Shown here: one piece after another, positions 15,640-21,202 of the stretch | Layout of the letters: the number at the start of each line of letters is the position of its first letter | Numbering within the stretch: position 1 is the first letter of the stretch | IMG/VR virus record: IMGVR_UViG_3300006565_000001 | Span: 1 to 38,079 of that record | Direction: 5' to 3' (one strand) | Length of the DNA stretch: 38,079 bases | DNA from: a virus | Position numbers and translations under genes: made by a program | Notes under the pieces: generated by a model | The model's input: the letters and a program-made list of their open reading frames with translations, nothing else | Databases searched by the model: none | Told to the model about the DNA's origin: nothing

Positions 15640-16394
15640 TACATTACCTCTTGATTGATTGCTAAACTTTTTTCATATTCTGCTGAGTCAGTTAATATTT
15701 TATTAACTGTTTGATGCGTAATTTCTGCTTCTTCATACATAGAATAAGCAGCCGTAACTGATTGTGCTATAACTCTTAAAGATTTACCCTCACTAGCTAA
15801 TTTTTTTATTAAAGCAACTGCATCATCTAACCATACGCATTTTATAAAATCTGCGTCTTTGCCTTTGCCCTCTTTTCTATAACCATAAGGAACTTTACCG
15901 CCCATACCATTCTTTACTGCTGGAAAGTCGTGATAAGCAAATTGCCTTTTTCTTTTTGTTCCAGTTCTGCAATTCTCTTTGACTCGTCTAGCATATTCTT
16001 TAGCAAAAACGGCGTGTAGTGATGCTTCAAGACCAACTTTGCTTTTAGCTATGTTGCCTGTGTTTGGCACAATAACATTAACGCCTTTAACCTTGCAGTC
16101 ATAAATAAAGTTTTCAAAGATTCTATTATCCCTTGCGAGTCTATCAATGTTAGATGCAAAAATATAATCCCCTTCTTTTAGCTGTAATAATTCTTTGCCA
16201 AACTTTCTATCTTTAAACTCTAATAGACCTGATATACCTGAATCATCAATGACTTCTGGTTGTGTATGTGGACTAATATCTTTTGACTCTTTCAACTTGT
16301 TAATTTCAAGAGTGTTTACTTCTTTCTGATTGTTTGCTGATTGATTATCTATCTGTGTTTCAGATGATAGTCTTATATAACTAATTACTCTCAT
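15639..16394 (-). CDS. Small serine recombinase (resolvase/invertase family, 251 aa)
   Basis: The N-terminus has the catalytic signature YIRLSSE (S10 probable nucleophile, R8). The later resolvase motif FASNIDRLARDNR also fits, with its conserved Arg residues and DDSGISG before it. A GGKVPYGYR stretch, as in the recombinase domain of larger serine recombinases, follows at about 165-175. Length is between invertases (about 190) and large integrases (over 450). It could resolve genome multimers, invert a segment, or act as a minimal integrase; no inverted crossover sites or att core could be recognised. AAGGAG precedes the start. Unlike most genes here it contains a GCWGC site in an Ala-Ala pair, perhaps a sign of later arrival. 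Confidence 0.85.
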   Translation of the reverse strand: MRVISYIRLSSETQIDNQSANNQKEVNTLEINKLKESKDISPHTQPEVIDDSGISGLLEFKDRKFGKELLQLKEGDYIFASNIDRLARDNRIFENFIYDCKVKGVNVIVPNTGNIAKSKVGLEASLHAVFAKEYARRVKENCRTGTKRKRQFAYHDFPAVKNGMGGKVPYGYRKEGKGKDADFIKCVWLDDAVALIKKLASEGKSLRVIAQSVTAAYSMYEEAEITHQTVNKILTDSAEYEKSLAINQEVM

Positions 16395-16406
16395 TGTTAT
16401 CTCCTT

Positions 16407-17054
16407 CTACATTAATAATAATTGCGTTTCTATATCGGTATCATTTTCATAATACTTACTTTCTTCCTTTGGATAATCTAATGCTTCATATCTCATTTTA
16501 GATTTTATTAATTTTTTATCTCTTTTATTTGCTGTTATATATACATAACGGTGTTTTTTACTTACCTCTACATACTTATATTTTTCAGGTTCTGCATCTA
16601 CATCGGCTTTAGATATTCCTCTTGAGTGTTTAAAGCCGTCTTTTAAAGCCCATTCTTTTCTTTTTTTTGATTCACCTGTGTAAATAAAATTAGTTGCTTG
16701 ATATACATAACCATTATGATTTTGCCCTGTATCAGCATAGCTTACAACAATTTTTGGTTTAGGAAGTAATCTTAAAGATTGTCCAACTAAAAACGATGCT
16801 TCATTTTTTTTGTTATTTATTAAAACTAATCTATTAAGTTCAAGAACTATTAATCTATATTCTTTACCAGCAATAGCATCACATAAATCAGGTGTTCCTG
16901 GCATACCATAAGTAACAACTCCTACTAATTCGTTATCTTGATATAAGCCATAAGCATATTGAATCATTCCAGGAAGTCTTTTGGCATAATGTATGTTAAG
17001 TATAAAAGACTTTGTTTCTTCTTTTTTAATTCTCATTACTTTATAATTTTTCAT
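16407..17054 (-). CDS. Mom-like DNA-modification protein, GNAT fold (215 aa)
   Basis: The central region matches the phage Mu Mom family as I know it: ILNIHYAKR (H22), GVVTYGMP, then LELNRLVL followed by FLVGQSLRLL. It continues with VVSYADTGQNHNGYVYQATNF and IYTG. Mom is a GNAT-fold protein that converts adenine in DNA to an N6-modified form and blocks many restriction enzymes. In Mu it is made late and tightly controlled. Here it sits in a probable early leftward operon with ArdC, consistent with anti-restriction use. The C-terminal 60 residues are basic and Mu-unlike. Alternatively it may be another GNAT of the same pattern with a different substrate. Confidence 0.72.
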   Translation of the reverse strand: MKNYKVMRIKKEETKSFILNIHYAKRLPGMIQYAYGLYQDNELVGVVTYGMPGTPDLCDAIAGKEYRLIVLELNRLVLINNKKNEASFLVGQSLRLLPKPKIVVSYADTGQNHNGYVYQATNFIYTGESKKRKEWALKDGFKHSRGISKADVDAEPEKYKYVEVSKKHRYVYITANKRDKKLIKSKMRYEALDYPKEESKYYENDTDIETQLLLM

Positions 17055-17056
17055 AT

Positions 17057-17209
17057 TTATTTTCTTTGCTCTACATTAATACATTCAACTTGCTCATGCT
17101 TTGCAAATGGCTTTGGTGCTATTGCATTAATTAACACTAGCATCAACACTACAAAGACCAACTGCAATTTAACTTTCCAATTAAACAGTTTTTCTTTTTT
17201 TTCTTTCAT
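17057..17209 (-). CDS. 50-residue single-pass membrane protein
   Basis: A basic N-terminus (MKEKKEKLFNWKVK) is followed by about 18 hydrophobic residues (LVFVVLMLVLINAIA) and a short polar tail (HEQVECINVEQRK). It likely lies in the inner membrane with its N-terminus inside. AAGGAAGG lies about 12 bases upstream of the ATG. Its start overlaps the previous small gene and its stop is 2 bases before the Mom-like ATG, so the three are probably translated in series. No family is recognised. Confidence 0.6.
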   Translation of the reverse strand: MKEKKEKLFNWKVKLQLVFVVLMLVLINAIAPKPFAKHEQVECINVEQRK

Positions 17210-17309
17210 CTTTTTTTATATCCTTCCTTAATCTCTTTTCAGTTTTACTTCCTTTTATACTTCTAAAAAATTTATCAATATCTATAGTTGTTGGTCCATA
17301 AGCACCCAT
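17181..17309 (-). CDS. 42-residue basic protein
   Basis: The frame starts MGAYGPTTIDIDKFFRSIKGS and ends in a Lys/Arg-rich tail (RKDIKKDERKKRKTV). GGAG lies 9 bases before the ATG. It resembles small conserved phage proteins that begin MGAYGP, but I cannot name a function. It overlaps the membrane protein gene by 29 bases. Confidence 0.55.
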   Translation of the reverse strand: MGAYGPTTIDIDKFFRSIKGSKTEKRLRKDIKKDERKKRKTV

Positions 17310-17373
17310 TACTTTTTTCTCCACATAAAACGAAAGCATAAAAAATTGCGTATTGCGTATTTAATTATCTTAA

Positions 17374-17601
17374 TCATTTAATAGTTCTTTTAAGTTCTTC
17401 GGCTCTAGCTTTAGTTATATTGCCCATTTTAACCATTCTATCCAGTAATTCATTTGGACTAATAATGGCGTCATTAACTTTAATAAAACTAGAGTTTTCT
17501 TTAGCGAACTCCTGTTCCTTATATTCTTCAGCTTCAGCTTTTATTTGTGCTGTAACTTCCGACAATTTACCTTTGTATGTTTTAATTAATTTTCTTGTCA
17601 T
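17374..17601 (-). CDS. Small charged helical protein (75 aa)
   Basis: A Lys/Glu-rich sequence with a probable coiled coil (VTAQIKAEAEEYKEQEFAKEN). The end, NITKARAEELKRTIK, resembles a short helical binding segment. No family is recognised. The ATG follows AAGGAG at normal distance and overlaps the stop of the ADP-ribosyltransferase-like gene by four bases. Confidence 0.68.
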   Translation of the reverse strand: MTRKLIKTYKGKLSEVTAQIKAEAEEYKEQEFAKENSSFIKVNDAIISPNELLDRMVKMGNITKARAEELKRTIK

Positions 17602-18197
17602 GCTATCTCCTTTTTGTTTGTTGACATTGTAAATTTAGAATATGGTTTTTGCCATATTTTATGACTGCAAATATTCTTGTATGAATCACCGCAGTAATAT
17701 TTATTTTCTAAAGTTATGGTTGGGTCTGAATAGTTAATAATTAATTCAGCATCTAAAACAGTATAGCGTTTTATGTTCTTTGGTTTTATAACGCCTTTAT
17801 AACAAGCGTTACCTAAAAACTTTATACTATCTTCAGCAAAGTTTTTATAGTTTAACAATTCATCTCTAAAAAACTTAGTTCTTTCTTGAATGGTTGTTTT
17901 TTCAACAGACGCTTTCCATTCAGGGTCAATTCTTGCCTTTTGTTCAAGATAATCCTCATCAGGATATAATCTATCTAACTTTACATTAACCTCAATGACA
18001 ACTGGGTCAAACTTTCTTTCTGCTACATCATAGGCACATAAAGCAAAGTGAGGTGCATAGCTATCGGTTAAATAAATCATATCTTTACGGCTTGGAAATT
18101 CTTGCCAATTAGATTGATTGTCATGCCTTGGCTTCAACCCATTAGTTAAAATATCATCAAGGTTTTTAGTTGTTGTTCCGTGATATAATGTTTTCAT
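17598..18197 (-). CDS. ADP-ribosyltransferase-fold protein (199 aa)
   Basis: The N-terminus reads LYHGTTTKNLDDILTNGLKP, then IYLTDSYAPHFAL. This is the H...Y arrangement (H6, Y42) of the ART superfamily, as in KptA-type RNA 2'-phosphotransferases, DarT/DUF4433 enzymes and related NAD-binding folds. The third catalytic residue could not be placed with certainty; the segment IKPKNIKRYTVLD near 136-149 resembles the usual closing strand. Phage ARTs can modify host RNA polymerase, ribosomes or nucleic acid early in infection, or reverse a host tag. Position in the early anti-defence operon fits such a role. The ATG overlaps the preceding stop (TAATG). Confidence 0.68.
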   Translation of the reverse strand: MKTLYHGTTTKNLDDILTNGLKPRHDNQSNWQEFPSRKDMIYLTDSYAPHFALCAYDVAERKFDPVVIEVNVKLDRLYPDEDYLEQKARIDPEWKASVEKTTIQERTKFFRDELLNYKNFAEDSIKFLGNACYKGVIKPKNIKRYTVLDAELIINYSDPTITLENKYYCGDSYKNICSHKIWQKPYSKFTMSTNKKEIA

Positions 18198-18319
18198 TAT
18201 CTCACACCTTTATTGGCTTTTCTTTTTAATTTTTTGGTATTAACTTTTGCCCAAGAGCCACTAAATCTTTTACCTAATTTCTTAATGACTCTTGAATTAT
18301 TTTCTAACTTAAATCTCAT
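18197..18319 (-). CDS. 40-residue very basic protein
   Basis: The frame reads MRFKLENNSRVIKKLGKRFS and ends KRKANKGVR; about a third of residues are Lys or Arg. It is linked by overlaps to both neighbours (11 bases before, TAATG after), which supports translation. It could bind nucleic acid. No family is recognised. Confidence 0.55.
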   Translation of the reverse strand: MRFKLENNSRVIKKLGKRFSGSWAKVNTKKLKRKANKGVR

Positions 18320-18506
18320 GGTGTCCCCTCACTATTTTTAATTCAGATAAATTAGGCCTTGCTTCACCTCTTGGTGTTACTTTGAGATATAATTTTCTGT
18401 GCATAGAATTGTGGTATTTGTTAGCATCATTAATATTGGTAAAATTCTTTACAGTAATATTACCAAGCCCGTCATTTACTAAGACTTTTAATCGGTTATT
18501 TTTCAT
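18309..18506 (-). CDS. Small basic hypothetical protein (65 aa)
   Basis: Short beta-like segments (RLKVLVNDGLGNITVKNF) are followed by a helical NDANKYHNSMHRKLY. GGAAAGGA precedes the ATG. No family is recognised. It is the first gene after a 63-bp gap that lacks any ribozyme core; this gap is otherwise unremarkable. Confidence 0.62.
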   Translation of the reverse strand: MKNNRLKVLVNDGLGNITVKNFTNINDANKYHNSMHRKLYLKVTPRGEARPNLSELKIVRGHHEI

Positions 18507-18569
18507 AATAATTTTCCTTTCCTGTATGTAAATTATTCTTGATTCGTGTAATTGTCAACTTCAGTTTGG

Positions 18570-18836
18570 TTATCTTGAATAAATAGCCCAAATTTGATTT
18601 CCACCATCAATAAACTTTCTTAAATATTCAAGCATATAATCGTTGGGGTAAAGGTTATGATACTCAAAACCATATTCTTCCGTTACTTTATTAATAAATT
18701 TCACAACAGCTTCTTCTGATTTGCTTCTAAAAAAATCAATTTCATTAGAACTGTTGCCTTCCTCGGTTAATGTAGCTTCAAAATACTTTGAACTTTCATC
18801 TCTTTCACCTTTGGTTATTGTTAATATATATTCCAT
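18570..18836 (-). CDS. Hypothetical protein downstream of hammerhead copy A (88 aa)
   Basis: The frame starts MEYILTITKGERDESSKYFEA, with a mixed alpha/beta pattern and an aromatic end (GGNQIWAIYSR). No family is recognised. Its message would begin, after cleavage by the ribozyme at 18868-18926, with a 37-base leader that starts in a 5-bp hairpin and carries AAAGGAG before the ATG. Translation would therefore be on an RNA with a 5'-hydroxyl end. Its level may depend on whether cleavage occurs. Confidence 0.68.
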   Translation of the reverse strand: MEYILTITKGERDESSKYFEATLTEEGNSSNEIDFFRSKSEEAVVKFINKVTEEYGFEYHNLYPNDYMLEYLRKFIDGGNQIWAIYSR

Positions 18837-18867
18837 AATATTCTCCTTTATGTTGTTAGACTTAATT

Positions 18868-18926
18868 GTCTAGGACTAGGGTAAATAATACCCTAGTTTC
18901 GGTTACTTAAACCTCATCAGCTAGAC
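18868..18926 (-). ncRNA. Type I hammerhead ribozyme, copy A
   Basis: Reading the minus strand from 18926: stem I strand GUCUAG, core CUGAUGA (18920-18914), stem II GGUU/AACC with loop UAAGU, then GAAA (18900-18897). Stem III runs from A18897 (AC UAGGGUA) to UACCCUAGU with a 5-base loop, nine pairs counting the A15.1-U16.1 pair. The GUC triplet is at 18876-18874, then stem I closes with CUAGAC. The predicted cut lies between 18874 and 18873. All conserved core positions are present. After cutting, CUAGAC can refold with the following GUCUA into a hairpin. The 5' part overlaps the last codons and stop of the upstream gene (stop at 18907, in the stem II loop). Confidence 0.95.
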
Positions 18927-19344
18927 TGTAAATTTTATAATCTCCTTCTCCGTGTGGGTCGTATTCAAACTTATCTAAAAGTTCATTCCATTCAGAAGCA
19001 TAGGGACCTGTTTGATAACTATCATCAAGATAATCCCAAAGCATACCATTAACCGATAGCCCTATATTTTCTTCTTCGGTATCAAGCCATACTGAAAATA
19101 AATTAATAGATTCTTTCCCCGGTTCTCTTTTGTTGATATGCACCATATTCTTTCTAAGACTTTGGTCTTGGTTAGCTTCAATCTCTGGTAAAGCATCGGA
19201 CAAAGGTTTTTCTAATAACTTATTCAGTTCGTTATCTTCCTTAATCTCCCACCTTGTAAAGTCTTCCAAGCTATTTAGAACCGCTTTAAAAACTGGCGCT
19301 AATTGATGATTGGTATTTATATTAAATAATTTTAAATATTCCAT
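18907..19344 (-). CDS. Acidic hypothetical protein whose 3' end encodes a ribozyme (145 aa)
   Basis: An acidic protein (ENIGLSVNGMLWDYLDDSYQ; DKFEYDPHGEGDYK) of unknown family. It could be a small DNA mimic, but this is only a guess from charge. TTAGGAG precedes the ATG, which overlaps the previous stop (TAATG). The last six codons (SLADEV) and the stop codon form stem I, the CUGAUGA core and part of stem II of hammerhead copy A, so protein and ribozyme share sequence. A ribosome reaching the stop would cover the ribozyme core. Confidence 0.72.
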   Translation of the reverse strand: MEYLKLFNINTNHQLAPVFKAVLNSLEDFTRWEIKEDNELNKLLEKPLSDALPEIEANQDQSLRKNMVHINKREPGKESINLFSVWLDTEEENIGLSVNGMLWDYLDDSYQTGPYASEWNELLDKFEYDPHGEGDYKIYSLADEV

Positions 19345-19520
19345 TATTTTTCTCCTAAATTTATATAATTACTAAAATCACCAAGTTCATAACTAACCCA
19401 TTCGCTTTCATGGTCATCATTCTTAGCTTTTTCGATAGCTTCTTCTTTTGATTTAGCTGGTATATCAATTTCAACATAATCCTTGCGAACGGCTATTATT
19501 TTATATGTTTTTTCAATCAT
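19344..19520 (-). CDS. Small hypothetical protein, DpnD/PcfM-like helix (58 aa)
   Basis: The frame reads MIEKTYKIIAVRKDYVEIDI, then PAKSKEEAIEKAKN and a polar end. The beta-beta-helix pattern with A-x-S-x-EEAIEKA is common in short phage and plasmid proteins of the DpnD/PcfM-like type. TAATG overlaps link it to both neighbours. It is the middle gene of the three carried on the RNA segment between the two hammerheads. Confidence 0.68.
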   Translation of the reverse strand: MIEKTYKIIAVRKDYVEIDIPAKSKEEAIEKAKNDDHESEWVSYELGDFSNYINLGEK

Positions 19521-19696
19521 TAGTCTTCCTCCCCTATTTTAATCATAGCATCAACCCAAGCGTCTATTCTGGCTTGGTCTGATTTATCACTTGGTAAGTC
19601 AAGGCATGATTGTATGCCTAGAACTATCAAAGCTATAAAACAAGAGGCGAAGAAAACACCCCAAGTTATTAAAAATGTTGTTATAAAAGTTTCCAT
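19520..19696 (-). CDS. 58-residue single-pass membrane protein downstream of hammerhead copy B
   Basis: An N-terminal hydrophobic segment (FLITWGVFFASCFIALIVLG) spans residues about 8-27. It is followed by a polar tail (DKSDQARIDAWVDAMIKIGEED). A likely inner-membrane protein with no recognised family. The ATG follows AAAAAAGGA; the leader would begin at the ribozyme B cut site, 37 bases upstream, the same length as for copy A. A role in membrane-level exclusion is conceivable but unsupported. Confidence 0.62.
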   Translation of the reverse strand: METFITTFLITWGVFFASCFIALIVLGIQSCLDLPSDKSDQARIDAWVDAMIKIGEED

Positions 19697-19727
19697 AATA
19701 TTTTCCTTTTTTGTTGTTGGCTTTATT

Positions 19728-19785
19728 GCCTAAGACTAGGTCAGTTAAGACCTAGTTTCGGATATATAATCCTCGTCAGTTAGGC
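19728..19785 (-). ncRNA. Type I hammerhead ribozyme, copy B
   Basis: On the minus strand from 19785: stem I strand GCCUAA, core CUGACGA (19779-19773; position 7 is naturally variable), stem II GGAU/AUCC with loop UAUAU, then GAAA (19759-19756). Stem III is ACUAGGUC/GACCUAGU with a 6-base loop, followed by GUC at 19736-19734 and UUAGGC closing stem I. The predicted cut is between 19734 and 19733. Compared with copy A, paired changes occur in stems I (GUCUAG/CUAGAC to GCCUAA/UUAGGC), II and III. This is strong evidence for a conserved RNA fold. The ArdC stop codon lies in stem I. Confidence 0.95.
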
Positions 19786-20754
19786 TGACTTTGATACCTC
19801 CTTTTCCTGTTGTTCTGCTAGGCATGAATTATCAATAATGAACTGACTGGCTTTAGATGCTTTGGAGATAGCTTTCACAATGTATCGGCTATCTTCTCTG
19901 TATCTTCTGTTCCAGCTTTTAAGATAACTAGCATGGTTCATTGGTGGACTTACTGTAAGACCAGTATGACCTGACATAAATACCGCTGTAAATTCCGCTA
20001 TCAGTTCCTCAAAGGCATATTCGTCATCGCCGAACATATTGTTGAAAGGTCTTTTGAGTCTTGATTCGTGACCTGTGCTATGTCCAATCTCGTGTAATAA
20101 TGTTGATTTATAACTATGGTCTGCCGTTACGCCATTATCAAAAAAGGATGACCTTTCTGGCATTCCGATAAAGTCACCGCTAGGACTGTAAAACGCTCGG
20201 TTGCCACCTTCTTTTAGTTCGATATTCTGACTAGCTAAGTATGAGTCTATAACCTTTTGGGTTAAGTCCATATTAACCGTCATATCGGTTGGTCTTTTTC
20301 TACAGTAAGGTTCGCAAGTATCACCAAGTTCTCCTGATTTCATATTAACAACCTGACTTGCATTAAAAACGCTATAAACCTTATAAACAAAGTATTTGAC
20401 TCTTTGCTTCATAACGCCGTCAACCTCTACATCTTCAATAATTGGTGAAGAAAAGATAATTGCGGTGGATTTTTCACCCTTCTGAACTTTAAATCCTTTG
20501 GATTGCCAGTTCTTGAAAGTCCCCCAATAATCTGACTTAAAATTATTTTGATGCTTAACCCAAGGTAATACTAAAGCGTTATAACCTTTATACGGCGTGC
20601 CGTCTTGGTTCATAGCTTGACCATCTGACCAATTCTTTGACCAGTGATTAGAACCTGGCTGGTTCATCATCTCAATAATATTTTCGGACATAAAACGCTC
20701 AACCTCTTTTTTAACTGCTGAACCTTTAAGACCTTTGATTTGTAATTTATTCAT
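19780..20754 (-). CDS. ardC: ArdC-type antirestriction protein (324 aa)
   Basis: The N-terminal half matches the ArdC ssDNA-binding domain (NQPGSNHWSKNW; GTPYKGYNALVL; DYWGTFKNWQSKGFKVQKGEK). The C-terminal half is the zinc peptidase-like domain with HEIGHSTGH (H221, E222, H225, H229) and the downstream acidic AFEELIAEF. ArdC proteins protect incoming DNA from type I restriction and bind ssDNA. Here it is the first gene of the leftward operon, with a perfect AGGAGG site and a good promoter upstream, so it is probably made at the onset of infection. Its stop codon lies inside hammerhead copy B. Length is typical for the family. Confidence 0.92.
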   Translation of the reverse strand: MNKLQIKGLKGSAVKKEVERFMSENIIEMMNQPGSNHWSKNWSDGQAMNQDGTPYKGYNALVLPWVKHQNNFKSDYWGTFKNWQSKGFKVQKGEKSTAIIFSSPIIEDVEVDGVMKQRVKYFVYKVYSVFNASQVVNMKSGELGDTCEPYCRKRPTDMTVNMDLTQKVIDSYLASQNIELKEGGNRAFYSPSGDFIGMPERSSFFDNGVTADHSYKSTLLHEIGHSTGHESRLKRPFNNMFGDDEYAFEELIAEFTAVFMSGHTGLTVSPPMNHASYLKSWNRRYREDSRYIVKAISKASKASQFIIDNSCLAEQQEKEVSKSA

Positions 20755-20796
20755 AATAACCTCCTATAAAATGTAAAAATAAATAAATGTTGATTA

Positions 20797-20827
20797 ACTA
20801 TATCCCACAGCTTGTTTTTAATGTCAA
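20797..20827 (-). promoter_or_regulatory. Leftward early promoter upstream of ardC
   Basis: On the minus strand TTGACA (20827-20822) is a perfect -35 box. TATAGT (20802-20797) follows after 19 bp as a five-of-six -10 box. Spacing is slightly long. The RNA would start about 35 bases before the ardC ATG, leaving a short leader with AGGAGG. Confidence 0.6.
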
Positions 20828-20876
20828 CATAAACTGAAAGAAATTTACATAATAATTTTAAATAAATAAAAATAAC

Positions 20877-21121
20877 TGTTGATAACTTTGTTGATAACTT
20901 TTGAGATTGCATTGGTTTTTAGCGTTTGCAATCTATTATGTATAAACTTTTGACTGATTGCATTATTGCAAATGATTGCATTGGTTTCTATTTATTTAAT
21001 TAAATCAATAGTTTAGAAGATTGCAAGATTGCATTTAATAACTTTTATACTTTTAAACGCTCATAAAGATTGCATGATTGCATTGTTTCAATAGCGTATA
21101 TATACGCTATGAAATGCAATT
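20877..21121. repeat. Iteron-like cluster of GATTGCA words; candidate origin or operator array
   Basis: GATTGCA occurs at 20905, 20956, 20974, 21019, 21027, 21068 and 21076. It is inverted (TGCAATC) at 20927, with partial copies at about 20965 and 21115. Two pairs are spaced exactly 8 bp apart. At the left end TGTTGATAA (one base from a DnaA box) occurs twice at 20877 and 20889 within a tandem TTGATAACTTTG. The region is very A/T-rich, holds no gene, and separates the divergent early and late operons. Such arrays are typical of replication initiator sites or multi-site repressor operators; which one is undecided. Confidence 0.7.
21091..21110. promoter_or_regulatory. Perfect 20-bp palindrome with near-symmetric flanks
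   Basis: ATAGCGTATATATACGCTAT is a perfect palindrome. The flanks continue the symmetry with one- or two-base slips: TTGCATTGTTTCA on the left, TGAAATGCAA on the right. This makes an imperfect dyad of over 40 bp next to the iterons and 30 bp upstream of the late promoter. It is a likely operator or an initiator-binding core. Confidence 0.75.
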
Positions 21122-21139
21122 TGCTATTTGAGTCAGTAA

Positions 21140-21168
21140 TTGAATCTTTTATTAAATAAGATTATATT
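21140..21168 (+). promoter_or_regulatory. Rightward promoter upstream of terS
   Basis: TTGAAT (21140-21145), a 17-bp spacer and TATATT (21163-21168) form a good sigma70-type promoter just after the palindrome. An AAGGA ribosome site and the terS ATG follow within 40 bases. Confidence 0.6.
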
Positions 21169-21202
21169 ATGAATCTAATTAATTATATAAGGACGAATCA
21201 CA

